A DNA stretch of 64,000 nt from positions 62,001-126,000 of the forward strand of contig CAKTPI010000001.1 in assembly GCA_934591635.1 (NCBI GenBank). Reading direction: 5' to 3'. This DNA is from an uncultured Oscillospiraceae bacterium. Lineage in GTDB: Bacteria > Bacillota > Clostridia > Oscillospirales > Oscillospiraceae. Shown one piece after another: positions 24,216-33,382 of this stretch. A program made the translations under genes and the position numbers. Position 1 is the stretch's first letter. Each line of letters starts with the position of its first letter. The notes under the pieces are model-generated. The model did not search any database, was not told where the DNA came from, and saw nothing but the letters and a program-made list of their open reading frames with translations.

Positions 24216-24868
24216 TGTTTGCCCCCGTTCTGGGCCAGGTAGTTCCGGATGCGCGCCACATCCTCCGCATGCTCGCCCTTTTCCTCCAGGTATTCAATGA
24301 TGTCGTATACATCTACCACAGAGTAGACCGGGAAGCCGAATTCCTCTTCAACCTCCTGCATGGCAAGCTTCTCGCCCTTGCCACGCTCCTTGCGGTCGAC
24401 CATAATGAACGTGGCGGCAACCTTGACGCCCTCCAGGTGGCTGAGAATTTCCATGCTCTCTCGGATGGCAGTACCGGCAGTGATCACATCCTCAACGATG
24501 ACAACCTCTTCTCCCGGCTGGGGCACATAGCCGACGAATACACCGCCCTCACCGTGGTCCTTCACTTCCTTGCGGTTAAAGAAGAAGGGGACGTTCAGTC
24601 CATGCTTACTCAGCGCCACAGCTGCGGAGACGGCAATGGAGATGCCCTTGTATGCCGGGCCGTAGAGCACAGCTTTTTTGCTGCCCAGCTTTTCCTGATA
24701 GGCGCGGGCATAGAATTCGCCCAGGGTGGCAATTTCGTCCCCGGTTTTGATCATACCGGCGTTGATGAAGTAGGGAATCTTGCGGCCGGATTTGGCGGTG
24801 AAGTCGCCGAATTTCAGCACACCGGCATTTTCCAGAAACTTAATAAATTCATGCTTATAGCGTTCCAT
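24212..24868 (-). CDS. pyrE: Orotate phosphoribosyltransferase
   Basis: Converts orotate and PRPP to orotidine 5'-phosphate. It has 218 residues, the usual size. Visible are FGDFTAKSGRKIPYFINAG at the N-terminus, YGPAYKGI, the FFNRKEVKDHGEGG substrate loop, and the PRPP-binding motif VVIVEDVITAGTA. The ribosome binding site aaggag precedes the ATG. Lies 33 bp after pyrF and overlaps pyrB. Confidence 0.96.
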   Translation of the reverse strand: MERYKHEFIKFLENAGVLKFGDFTAKSGRKIPYFINAGMIKTGDEIATLGEFYARAYQEKLGSKKAVLYGPAYKGISIAVSAAVALSKHGLNVPFFFNRKEVKDHGEGGVFVGYVPQPGEEVVIVEDVITAGTAIRESMEILSHLEGVKVAATFIMVDRKERGKGEKLAMQEVEEEFGFPVYSVVDVYDIIEYLEEKGEHAEDVARIRNYLAQNGGKQ

Positions 24869-24901
24869 CGTTCTGTCTCCTTGTCCTTTGAAATTTTAAT
24901 A

Positions 24902-25600
24902 TCAATCCACAAATTCAGCCACACAGCGCTCATAGGCTGCCACCGGGTCAGCGGCGGCGGTGATGGGGCGACCCACCACAATGTAGTCCGAGCCGATTTC
25001 CTTAGCGGCGGCGGGGGTCATCACCCGCTTCTGGTCGCCTGCGTCACCGTCGGCGAAGCGAACGCCGGGGGTGACGGTGAGAAAATCCTTGCCGCAGCGT
25101 GCATGCACCTTACCGGCCTCCAGAGGGGAGCAGACAATGCCGTCAAGACCGGCGTTTTTGGCGGTCTCGGCGTAGTGCATGACAACCTCGTCTATGGGGG
25201 CGTGGATCATTAGGTCATTTTCCATGGCTGCCTGGTCGGTAGAGGTCAGCTGGGTCACCGCAATCAGCAGGGGGCGGGTGCCGTCAGGCCGGGTCAGACC
25301 CTCCAATGCGGCTTTCATCATGGCGGTGGTACCGGCGGCATGGAGGTTGCAGATGTCCACATCCAGATTGCTCAGCACGGCCATGGCTTTCTTCACGGTG
25401 TTGGGAATGTCATGGAGCTTCAAGTCCAGGAAGATTTTGTGCCCGCGGGCCTTGATTTCCCGAACGATGGCGGGCCCCTCGGCATAGTATAGCTCCATGC
25501 CGATCTTTACAAAGGGCTTTTTGCCCTGAAATTTATCCAAAAAGGTGAAAACCTGTTCTGCGCTGGGAAAGTCGCAGGCTACAATAACATCCTTGCCCAT
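24902..25600 (-). CDS. pyrF: Orotidine 5'-phosphate decarboxylase
   Basis: Makes UMP from OMP. It has 232 residues with the catalytic segment [18 protein letters not shown], which holds the Lys-Asp-Lys-Asp charge network, then [17 protein letters not shown] and the phosphate-binding [13 protein letters not shown]. It is the group of bacterial pyrF with short loops. It begins directly after the pyrD stop, with its AGGAGG inside pyrD. Confidence 0.96.
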   Translation of the reverse strand: MGKDVIVACDFPSAEQVFTFLDKFQGKKPFVKIGMELYYAEGPAIVREIKARGHKIFLDLKLHDIPNTVKKAMAVLSNLDVDICNLHAAGTTAMMKAALEGLTRPDGTRPLLIAVTQLTSTDQAAMENDLMIHAPIDEVVMHYAETAKNAGLDGIVCSPLEAGKVHARCGKDFLTVTPGVRFADGDAGDQKRVMTPAAAKEIGSDYIVVGRPITAAADPVAAYERCVAEFVD

Positions 25601-26509
25601 TTAATGTGCGCCTCCTATAATCTCACTTAAATTTTCAATTCCATATTTCTTCATGGTGTTCGGCAGCTCCCGAACAATTTCCAAACTGGCAAAGGGATTT
25701 ACCAGGTTTGCTGCGCCCACCTCCACTGCTGTGGCACCGGCCAGCATCATTTCCATGACGTCCTCTGCGCTGCTAACACCGCCCATCCCCACCACGGGAA
25801 TGGCGACGGCTTTGCTCACCTGATACACCATCCGCAGGGCCACCGGGAAAATTGCCGGGCCGGAGAAGCCGCCCATGGTGTTGGCGATGATGGGTTTTCT
25901 TCGCCTCAAATCAATGCGCATGCCCAGCATGGTGTTGATCAGGCTGATGCCATCCGCACCGGCATCCTCACAGGCCTTCGCAATGGAGACAATATCCGTC
26001 ACATTGGGAGAAAGCTTGATGATCACGGGCTTTTTAGTCACAGCCTTTACAGCGCAGGTGACTGCTGCCGCAGCCTCCGGCTGGGTGCCGAAACTCATGC
26101 CGCCGCCATGGACATTGGGGCAGCTGACATTGACCTCCAGCCAGCCCACCTGCGCCTCGGCATCCAGCTTCTGGCAGGTGTAAGCATAGTCCTCCACGCT
26201 GAAACCGGAGACATTGGCCATTACTGGCTTGTGGAAACATTTTTTCAGCCGGGGCAGTTCCCGGGAGATTACAGCCTCCACGCCTGGATTTTGCAGGCCA
26301 ACGGCGTTGATCATGCCGCTGGTGCATTCCGCAATGCGGGGGGTAGGATTCCCAAAACGGGGTTCCCGGGTGGTTCCCTTGAAGGAAAAGGTGCCAAGTT
26401 GGTTGATATCGTACAGTTCGGCAAACTCATAGCCATAGCCGAAGGTTCCGGAGGCAGGAATCACGGGGTTGTCCAGTGTGATGCCGCATAAATTCACCTC
26501 GGTGTTCAT
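25601..26509 (-). CDS. pyrD: Dihydroorotate dehydrogenase B, catalytic subunit (class 1B)
   Basis: FMN enzyme oxidising dihydroorotate to orotate, 302 residues. Motifs include the N-terminal LDNPVIPASGTFGYGYEF, the LEVNVSCPNVHGGG segment whose Cys is the active base of class 1B enzymes, and IPVVGMGGVSSAEDVMEMM near the FMN phosphate. Adjacent pyrK supplies NAD+ coupling. The start at 26509 is picked because GAGGAGG precedes it and it forms a TGATG junction with pyrK; a longer in-frame start at 26614 lies inside pyrK. Confidence 0.95.
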   Translation of the reverse strand: MNTEVNLCGITLDNPVIPASGTFGYGYEFAELYDINQLGTFSFKGTTREPRFGNPTPRIAECTSGMINAVGLQNPGVEAVISRELPRLKKCFHKPVMANVSGFSVEDYAYTCQKLDAEAQVGWLEVNVSCPNVHGGGMSFGTQPEAAAAVTCAVKAVTKKPVIIKLSPNVTDIVSIAKACEDAGADGISLINTMLGMRIDLRRRKPIIANTMGGFSGPAIFPVALRMVYQVSKAVAIPVVGMGGVSSAEDVMEMMLAGATAVEVGAANLVNPFASLEIVRELPNTMKKYGIENLSEIIGGAH

Positions 26510-27240
26510 CAGAAGAAGACCTCCTCTCGGGGAAATACCGGGCCGTCCTTGCACACCCGCTTGGCACCACTCTTTGTCTGGATGGAGCAGCCCATGCAGG
26601 CGCCGAAGCCACAACCCATCCGCTCCTCCATGCTGTACTGCCCGCCGGTGGTGACTACTGTCTCCATGGCCCGGAACATGGGCAGGGGGCCGCAGGAATA
26701 GAAGTAGGAGTAGGAAAGGGACTTCAGGACATCAGTCACAAAGCCCTTCGTTCCAACACTTCCATCCGCCGTGGCAATGGATACCGCTACGCCCAGGGCA
26801 TGGAATTCCTCAGCCAGGAAAATTTCCGTTTCTTTGTTGAAGCCCAGTACCACCCGGGGATGCTTGCCTTGACTGAGCAGCATTTTGCATAGGCCATACA
26901 GCGGGGGTACACCTACGCCGCCGCCCACCAGAACAGGGGTGTCCCCGCTTACGGTGGTGTCATAGCCGTTGCCCAGGCCGGTGAGGATATCCAGCTTTGT
27001 CCCGGCGGGGAGCAGAGACATCTGCTCGGTGCCGTGGCCCACCATCTTGTAGATGAGGGTCAGACTGTTTTCACTCCAGTCGTTGACAGAGATGGGGCGC
27101 CGCAGAAATTTCCCCGGCAGCGCAATTTCCACAAATTGCCCGGGGGCGGTAATGGCGGAGGTATCGCCGGAGAGTACACAGCGATACACATCCTTCGTCA
27201 GGGGAAGATTAGACTCGATTTCAAAAATAACCTGTTTCAT
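26509..27240 (-). CDS. pyrK: Dihydroorotate dehydrogenase B, electron-transfer subunit
   Basis: FAD and [2Fe-2S] subunit passing electrons from PyrD to NAD+. It has 243 residues: an FAD-binding barrel with RRPISVNDW, an NAD-binding half with VLVGGGVGVPPLYGL, and a C-terminal iron-sulfur loop ERMGCGFGACMGCSIQ with a fourth Cys in RVCKDGPVF. Ribosome binding site ggag before the ATG at 27240. The stop shares a base with the pyrD start. Confidence 0.95.
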   Translation of the reverse strand: MKQVIFEIESNLPLTKDVYRCVLSGDTSAITAPGQFVEIALPGKFLRRPISVNDWSENSLTLIYKMVGHGTEQMSLLPAGTKLDILTGLGNGYDTTVSGDTPVLVGGGVGVPPLYGLCKMLLSQGKHPRVVLGFNKETEIFLAEEFHALGVAVSIATADGSVGTKGFVTDVLKSLSYSYFYSCGPLPMFRAMETVVTTGGQYSMEERMGCGFGACMGCSIQTKSGAKRVCKDGPVFPREEVFF

Positions 27241-27248
27241 TTCGCTCC

Positions 27249-30200
27249 TTACGCGTCAATGGTGGAAATGGTCAGGGTGATTTCCTCCAGCACATCCAGC
27301 AGTACCTTTACAGTATCCAGAGAGGTGAAGATATTCACGTTGTACTCCGTAGAAATCTGGCGAATCAGCAGGCCATCCTTTTCATCCGCACCGGGGGTAC
27401 GGGTGTTGATGACATAGGCAATGTGACCCTGCCGCAGAGCATCCGGAATTTCATTGGGGGCTTCGCTGATTTTCCGCAGCGTGTGGGTTCGGATGCCGTT
27501 CTTTTTCAGGAACTCAGCGGTGCCGGGGGTGGCTTCAATGTTAAAGCCCAGCTGGTAGAAGCGGCGAATCAGGGGCAGCGCCTCCTCCTTGTCGCCCTTG
27601 GCAATGGTGGCAAAGACGGTGCCGTAGTTTTGCAGCTTCATGCCGGAGGCCTGCAGGGCCTTATACAGGGCGCGGGTCAGAGTTCGGTCATAGCCAATGG
27701 CTTCGCCGGTGGACTTCATCTCCGGGGACAGGTAAGCATCCAGACCGCGGATCTTATTGAAGGAGAACACAGGGGCCTTTACATACCAGCGCTGCTTCTC
27801 TTCTGGATAGATGTGGAAGATACCCTGCTCCTTCAGGCGCTTGCCCAGGATTACCTCTGTGGCAATGTCAGCCAGAGAGAAGCCTGTCGCTTTGGAGAGG
27901 AAGGGAACGGTTCGGGAGGAACGGGGATTGACCTCAATGATATATACCCGGTCGTTTTTGTCTACAATGAACTGGATGTTGAACAGACCGATGATGCCGA
28001 TCCCCAGGCCAAGTTTCTTGGCATATTGCAGGATGATGCCCTTTACCTTATCGGAGATGGAGAAGGTGGGATATACGGAGATGGAGTCGCCGGAGTGGAC
28101 GCCGGTGCGCTCGACCAGCTCCATGATGCCGGGGACGAATACATCGTGCCCATCGCAGATGGCGTCCACCTCTACCTCCCGGCCCTGGATGTATTTATCC
28201 ACCAGTACGGGTTTGTCGGCATCGATTTCCACAGCGGTTTTCAGGTAATGTACCAGCTGATTCTCATTGGCAACAATCTGCATGGCTCTGCCGCCCAGCA
28301 CAAAGCTGGGGCGAACCAGCACTGGGTAGCCGATTTTTGCAGCGGCGGCAATACCATCCTCAATCCGGGTGACAGCTTTTCCCTCGGGCTGCGGAATGTT
28401 CAGCTGCTCCAGCAGCTTTTCAAAGAGATCCCGGTTTTCCGCCCGGTCAATGGCATCGCAGTCGGTGCCGATGATCTTTACTCCCCGCTCCATCAGAGGC
28501 TTTGCCAGGTTGATGGCAGTCTGACCGCCCAGAGTTGCAATCACACCCTCCGGCTTTTCGAATTCCAGGATGTTCATCACATCCTCTGGGGTCAGAGGCT
28601 CAAAGTACAGCTTGTCAGCGGTGGTGTAGTCGGTGGAGACGGTTTCCGGGTTGTTGTTGATGATGATGGCCTCATAGCCCAGGCTGCGGATGGTGTTCAC
28701 CGCGTGAACAGTGGAATAGTCAAATTCCACACCCTGACCGATGCGGATGGGGCCGGCACCCAGCACTACGATTTTCTTCTTGTCCGTGAGAATGGAATCA
28801 TTTTTGCCAGTGTAGCTGGAGTAGAAATAGGGAATATAGGCACCGGTGTGGCAGGTATCCACCATACGGAACACAGGGAAGATATTCTTCTGCTTGCGCA
28901 GATTCCAGAGGTCGATTTCCTTCATGCCCCAGAGCTTGGCGGTGTAGCGGTCGCTGAAGCCCATGCGCTTGGATTCCATCAGCACTTCCAGATTGCCGGG
29001 GTTGGCGGCCAGCTTGCCCTCCATCTGAATCACTCTGGCACCGGCCTCCAGGAAGAAGGGGGTGATTTGGGTGATTTCTGCAATTTTCTCCACGGAAATT
29101 CCCCGGCGGAGCAGCTCGGCAATGGCGAAGAAATTGTCATCCCGGAAGACGCTGATGTATTGCAGCATTTCCTGGGTGTCCATGCCGTCAAACTTGGCAA
29201 GGTAGAAGTGATATGCGCCGTTTTCCAGGGAGCGCACCGATTTCAGCAGGCACTCCTCCAGGTTGGAGCCGATGCCCATGACCTCGCCGGTGGCCTTCAT
29301 CTGGGTGCCCAGGGTGTTGGTGGCGCTGGCGAATTTGTCGAAGGGGAACCGGGGCAGCTTGGCCACCACATAATCCAGGCGGGGCTCAAAGGCGGCGTTG
29401 GTGTTGGCAATCTTGATTTCCTCCAGCGCCATGCCCATGGCAATCTTGGCAGTGACCCGGGCAATGGGGTAGCCGGAGGCCTTGGAGGCCAAAGCGGAGG
29501 AACGGGAGACCCGGGGGTTGACCTCAATCAGGAAATACTCGGAGGAGTTGGGATTCAGAGCAAACTGCACATTGCACCCGCCTTCAATTTTCAGTTCCCG
29601 GATGATTTTGATGGCGGAGTCGTTGAGCATTTTCAGGTCGTGGGCATTCAGCGTCATGATGGGGGCAACCACCATGGAGTCGCCGGTGTGCACGCCAACG
29701 GGGTCAATGTTTTCCATACCGCAGATGGTGATGGCGTGGTCGTTGGAGTCCCGCATGACCTCAAACTCGATTTCTTTGTAACCCTTCACGCTCTTTTCCA
29801 CCAGAACCTGGTGAACAGGGGAGAGGTTAAAGGCGTTCAGGCCCACTTCCACCAACTCTTCTTCATTATAGGCAAAGCCGCCGCCGGTGCCGCCTAAGGT
29901 AAAGGCGGGGCGCAGAACCACAGGGTAGCCAATTCGCAGCGCCGCGGCCTTGGCCTCCTCCAGGGAGTAGGTGATTTCAGAGGGAATGACCGGCTCGCCA
30001 ATGGACATGCACATTTCCTTAAACAGTTCCCGGTCCTCGGCTCGCTCAATGGAGGAGAAGGAGGTACCCAGCAGTTTGACCCGGCACTCCTGCAAAATGC
30101 CCTTCTTTTCCAGCTGCATGGCAAGGTTCAGGCCGGTCTGGCCGCCAATACCGGGAACAATGGCATCCGGACGCTCATAACGGATGATCTTGGCAATGTA

Positions 30201-30416
30201 TTCCAGTGTCAGTGGCTCCATGTATACCTTGTCGGCAATAGTGGTGTCGGTCATGATGGTGGCAGGGTTGGAGTTTGCCAGGATGACCTCGTAGCCCTCC
30301 TCTTTCAGGGCCAGGCAGGCTTGGGTGCCGGCATAGTCGAATTCTGCCGCCTGACCGATCACAATAGGGCCGGAGCCGATGATGAGTACCTTTTTGATGT
30401 CTGTTCTCTTTGCCAT
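27249..30416 (-). CDS. carB: Carbamoyl-phosphate synthase large subunit
   Basis: Makes carbamoyl phosphate from bicarbonate, ATP and glutamine-derived ammonia. It has 1055 residues with the two homologous ATP-grasp halves (residues ~1-545 and ~546-930) and a C-terminal MGS-like regulatory domain. Visible are KKVLIIGSGPIVIGQAAEFD at the start, the repeat KIVVLGAGPIRIGQGVEFD, and the carboxyphosphate/carbamate sites in both halves. The ATG at 30416 follows AAGGAGG; an upstream in-frame start at 30449 lacks one. The glutaminase subunit gene carA is not next to it nor anywhere in this window. Confidence 0.96.
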   Translation of the reverse strand: MAKRTDIKKVLIIGSGPIVIGQAAEFDYAGTQACLALKEEGYEVILANSNPATIMTDTTIADKVYMEPLTLEYIAKIIRYERPDAIVPGIGGQTGLNLAMQLEKKGILQECRVKLLGTSFSSIERAEDRELFKEMCMSIGEPVIPSEITYSLEEAKAAALRIGYPVVLRPAFTLGGTGGGFAYNEEELVEVGLNAFNLSPVHQVLVEKSVKGYKEIEFEVMRDSNDHAITICGMENIDPVGVHTGDSMVVAPIMTLNAHDLKMLNDSAIKIIRELKIEGGCNVQFALNPNSSEYFLIEVNPRVSRSSALASKASGYPIARVTAKIAMGMALEEIKIANTNAAFEPRLDYVVAKLPRFPFDKFASATNTLGTQMKATGEVMGIGSNLEECLLKSVRSLENGAYHFYLAKFDGMDTQEMLQYISVFRDDNFFAIAELLRRGISVEKIAEITQITPFFLEAGARVIQMEGKLAANPGNLEVLMESKRMGFSDRYTAKLWGMKEIDLWNLRKQKNIFPVFRMVDTCHTGAYIPYFYSSYTGKNDSILTDKKKIVVLGAGPIRIGQGVEFDYSTVHAVNTIRSLGYEAIIINNNPETVSTDYTTADKLYFEPLTPEDVMNILEFEKPEGVIATLGGQTAINLAKPLMERGVKIIGTDCDAIDRAENRDLFEKLLEQLNIPQPEGKAVTRIEDGIAAAAKIGYPVLVRPSFVLGGRAMQIVANENQLVHYLKTAVEIDADKPVLVDKYIQGREVEVDAICDGHDVFVPGIMELVERTGVHSGDSISVYPTFSISDKVKGIILQYAKKLGLGIGIIGLFNIQFIVDKNDRVYIIEVNPRSSRTVPFLSKATGFSLADIATEVILGKRLKEQGIFHIYPEEKQRWYVKAPVFSFNKIRGLDAYLSPEMKSTGEAIGYDRTLTRALYKALQASGMKLQNYGTVFATIAKGDKEEALPLIRRFYQLGFNIEATPGTAEFLKKNGIRTHTLRKISEAPNEIPDALRQGHIAYVINTRTPGADEKDGLLIRQISTEYNVNIFTSLDTVKVLLDVLEEITLTISTIDA

Positions 30417-30452
30417 TTGAAATTTACCTCCTTGTAAATCTGCAAGCAATTC

Positions 30453-31670
30453 TTATCGGTCTTGATATACTACTTTTCCGTCGCAGACGGTTGCCATGCA
30501 TTTTCCGTTGACTTCCCAACCCGTAAAGGGAGTGGAGCGGCCTATAGAAAGAAAATCCCTCGGATCAATTTTGGAAACCGCATTTAGATCCCACACGGTG
30601 AAATCACCGCCTTCGGCGATTCCAAAGCGTCTCCTTGGATTTACGGTAAGCAGCGCGAGAAGCTTTTCCAGTGAAATCACATTTTCCTTCACCAGGTATG
30701 TATACAGCAGCGGGAAGGCAGTTTCAATGCCCACAATACCAAAGGCGCTCTTTTCAAGCCCTTTTGCCTTTTCATCAGCACTGTGAGGGGCATGGTCAGT
30801 GGCAATCATATCGATGGTGCCGTCCTGAATGCCTGCAATCAGCGCCGCGCGGTCTTCCGCACTGCGCAGCGGCGGATTCATTTTGAAGCGGCCATCCTCC
30901 TGCAAAAAGCTTTCATCCATAATCAGATAGTGGGGAGCAGTTTCACAGGTGACATTTATCCCTTGGGCCTTTGCACTACGGATGATCTCCACACTTTCCT
31001 TCGTGGAAATATGGCACACGTGATAAGCGCACCCGGTTTCGGCAGCCAGTGCCACATCCCGGGCAATCTGGCCCCACTCACTTTCGGAGCAGATGCCCCG
31101 GTGTCCATGCGCTTTTGCGTAGGCACCATCGTGGATATATCCGCCCCGCAGCAGCTCGTTTACTTCGCAGTGAGCAACGATTATTTTCCCCAACCGCTTG
31201 GCGGCCTCCATGGCCTGGCGCATCATTTCTTCCCGCTGAATGCCCTTCCCGTCATCCGAAAAGGCAATGCAGTCTTTCGCCATCCCGTCTAAATCGGCAA
31301 GCTGTTCCCCTTTTTCTTCAACTGTGATGGCACCGTAGGGGTGTACATGGATGCGGGCGGAGGCATTGATGATCTCCTGTTGGCAGCGCAGGTGCTCCTG
31401 GCTGTCCGGTACAGGGTTTAAGTTCGGCATGGTGCACACGTCAGTGTACCCGCCTCGGGCAGCTGCACGGCTTCCGCTTTGAATGGTCTCTTTATAAGAA
31501 AATCCCGGCTCTCTGAAATGCACATGCACATCACAGAAACCGGGAAAAACAACATATTCAGGGGAATTGAAAGCACTGAGAGCGCCGCCCTGAAAAAAGG
31601 AAACAAGACCCTCAGCGAAAGAAGCATCCAGGGAAGGGGAGTAGACCTTTGCCTTGATCCGATTCGTCAT
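30453..31670 (-). CDS. pyrC: Dihydroorotase
   Basis: Zinc amidohydrolase closing carbamoyl aspartate to dihydroorotate, 405 residues. Metal ligands are seen in DVHVHFREPG and AHCEV, with a further metal-binding aspartate in MIATDHAPH. First gene of the operon. The ATG at 31670 is chosen for AAAGGAG just upstream; the same frame is open for 30 more codons up to an ATG at 31760 that lies within a few bases of the predicted transcription start and would read through the attenuator. That longer start has no ribosome binding site. Confidence 0.94.
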   Translation of the reverse strand: MTNRIKAKVYSPSLDASFAEGLVSFFQGGALSAFNSPEYVVFPGFCDVHVHFREPGFSYKETIQSGSRAAARGGYTDVCTMPNLNPVPDSQEHLRCQQEIINASARIHVHPYGAITVEEKGEQLADLDGMAKDCIAFSDDGKGIQREEMMRQAMEAAKRLGKIIVAHCEVNELLRGGYIHDGAYAKAHGHRGICSESEWGQIARDVALAAETGCAYHVCHISTKESVEIIRSAKAQGINVTCETAPHYLIMDESFLQEDGRFKMNPPLRSAEDRAALIAGIQDGTIDMIATDHAPHSADEKAKGLEKSAFGIVGIETAFPLLYTYLVKENVISLEKLLALLTVNPRRRFGIAEGGDFTVWDLNAVSKIDPRDFLSIGRSTPFTGWEVNGKCMATVCDGKVVYQDR

Positions 31671-31702
31671 AACAGTCTCCTTTGGTGGTTGTAAAAAGTC
31701 CA

Positions 31703-31735
31703 GAAAAAACGCCTTGCCGGAACGCGGCAAGACGC
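31703..31735 (-). terminator. Attenuator terminator in the pyr leader
   Basis: On the transcript, CTTGCCG (plus 31725-31731) pairs with CGGCAAG (31713-31719), extended by CG pairs, then TTTTTT (31704-31709). It lies in the untranslated leader, ~35 nt before the pyrC start. The competing segment AATGCGGCG at the RNA 5' end (31753-31761) can pair with TGCCGCGTT (31721-31729), which would break the terminator. Confidence 0.75.
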
Positions 31736-31768
31736 AGCAGACGCTTTGAATACGCCGCATTTTGGTGA

Positions 31769-31797
31769 ATTATATCACGGGAGAAAAAATGTGTCAA
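31769..31797 (-). promoter_or_regulatory. Promoter of the pyr operon
   Basis: Full consensus on the minus strand: TTGACA (31792-31797), 17-bp spacer, TATAAT (31769-31774). Transcription should start near 31762, giving a ~92-nt leader. Confidence 0.9.
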
Positions 31798-31905
31798 CCC
31801 AAAAAGAGAGAATCCGTGTGAAAGACAAGAAGATTGTGGATTCAACCTAATATCTCGCTCAAATCCACCAGCCCTTTTTGCATTTCCACGGCGCTGACAG
31901 AGCAG

Positions 31906-31934
31906 CGGCGGCCGCCCAAAACGGGCGGCCGCCG
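31906..31934 (-). terminator. GC-rich hairpin after the M18 gene
   Basis: Perfect 12-bp stem CGGCGGCCGCCC / GGGCGGCCGCCG, 9 bp past the stop at 31943. No T-run follows, so it may stabilise the mRNA 3' end or terminate weakly. Confidence 0.5.
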
Positions 31935-31942
31935 AGAAAAAG

Positions 31943-33328
31943 TTATGCCAGATAAATTGCCTTGCAGCCCAGCATGGTCATGTAGCAGTCCAGCTTGCTG
32001 ACCAGCTCCAGGGGGGCGTGCATGTTCAGGACAGGCACACCGGCATCCACGGTGACGATATTCCGGTTTGCCATGTAGGCAGCTACGGTGCCGCCGCCGC
32101 CCTGGTCGACCTTGCCCAGGGTTGCAATCTGCCAGGCAACACCGTTGTCCTCAAAGGTCTTGCGCACGTGGAGCATGGCTTCAGCGGCTGCATCGGAAGC
32201 GCCGCCTTTGCCCCGGGAACCGGTGTACTTGCAAATGCTGATGCCGTAGTTCAGCGCGGAGTTGTTCCGCTTGTCACAGGTTTCAGGGAAATTGGGGTCA
32301 TAGGCATTGGATACATCGGCGGACAGGCAGAAGGAGTTTGCAAAGCAGTGGTTCAGCTTCACGCCCTGGCCGTCGCACAGAATTTCCATGAAGTACTCAA
32401 AAGCGTGGCTCTGCATGCCGCTGATGCCCACGGACCCGATCTCTTCCTTGTCAGCCAGAATGCACACGGCGGTGTGGGTGGGAGTTTCCAGGTTGAAGAT
32501 GGGTTCCAGCTCAGCGTAGGCGCACACCCGGTCGTCATGACCGTAAGCTGCCAACAGGCTGCGGTCAAGGCCGACCTCCCGGCTCTTACCGGCGGGCACG
32601 ATGGTCAGCTCGGCGCTGCGGAAGTCATCTTCCACAATGCCGTACTTCTCGTTCAGCAGCTTCATAATATTCAGCTTCACCAGGTCGGCGCCCTCGCCCT
32701 CCAGAGGCTCGGAGCCCAGGATGACGTTCAGCTGCTCACCGGCAATGACTTCACTGGCGGTTTTGCGCATCTGGTCGGCGGCCAGGTGGATCAGCAGATC
32801 GGAAACCATCACGATGGGATCACTTTCGTCCTCACCAATGGTGACGGTGACAGTGGTGCCGTCCTTGCGGCAGATCACGCCGTGGATGGCCAGGGGCACG
32901 CAAGTCCACTGATACTTCTTGATGCCGCCGTAGTAATGGGTTTTAAAGTAGGCAATTTCGGAATCCTCATACAGAGGCTGGGGCTTCAGATCCATCCGGG
33001 GGGAGTCCACATGAGCGGCGCAGATATTAGCGCCCTTGGAGAGGGACTCCTTGCCGATGACGGCGATCATAAAGCTCTTGCCCCGGTTATTGAAATAAAT
33101 CCTGTCCCCGGGCTTCACTTCCATACCGGGGACGGCAGGGACAAAGCCGTGCTTTTCAGCCATATCGGTTGCCCAGGCGGTTGCCTCCCGCTCAGTCTTG
33201 CAGGCATCCATGAAAGCACGGTAGCGCAGGGCATAGGCTTCCATTTCCTTCCGTTGTTCTGCGGTCAGGTTAACATAGCCGTTCTTGGGGGCGCTGAGAA
33301 GGGAAGTGCGCAGTTCTTCAGCAGTCAT
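31943..33328 (-). CDS. M18-family aminopeptidase
   Basis: Cytoplasmic zinc metallo-aminopeptidase of 461 residues, removing N-terminal (often acidic or neutral) residues from peptides. Metal-ligand and catalytic motifs in order: AAHVDSPRMD (first His and Asp), LADKEEIGSVG (Glu pair), SADVSNAYDPN, and near the end a His in NMHAPLELVS. The size and order match the bacterial M18 group (ApeA-like). The ATG follows AGGAG. It has its own promoter inside the end of coaE and is not obviously tied to its neighbours. Confidence 0.92.
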   Translation of the reverse strand: MTAEELRTSLLSAPKNGYVNLTAEQRKEMEAYALRYRAFMDACKTEREATAWATDMAEKHGFVPAVPGMEVKPGDRIYFNNRGKSFMIAVIGKESLSKGANICAAHVDSPRMDLKPQPLYEDSEIAYFKTHYYGGIKKYQWTCVPLAIHGVICRKDGTTVTVTIGEDESDPIVMVSDLLIHLAADQMRKTASEVIAGEQLNVILGSEPLEGEGADLVKLNIMKLLNEKYGIVEDDFRSAELTIVPAGKSREVGLDRSLLAAYGHDDRVCAYAELEPIFNLETPTHTAVCILADKEEIGSVGISGMQSHAFEYFMEILCDGQGVKLNHCFANSFCLSADVSNAYDPNFPETCDKRNNSALNYGISICKYTGSRGKGGASDAAAEAMLHVRKTFEDNGVAWQIATLGKVDQGGGGTVAAYMANRNIVTVDAGVPVLNMHAPLELVSKLDCYMTMLGCKAIYLA

Positions 33329-33382
33329 ATTTATATTCTCCTAATCTGTCTGTATTCTGCCAGCCGGGAGATATTTCCACGG

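Noticed and set aside
27423..29897. An 824-codon open frame on the plus strand opposite carB
   Set aside because: It mirrors carB codon by codon, has no ribosome binding site or promoter, and its translation (Gly/His/Val-rich) matches no family. Long antisense frames are expected opposite GC-rich third positions.
31671..31770. PyrR-binding leader before pyrC
   Set aside because: I could not find the conserved PyrR binding loop, so the attenuator is described without naming the regulator.
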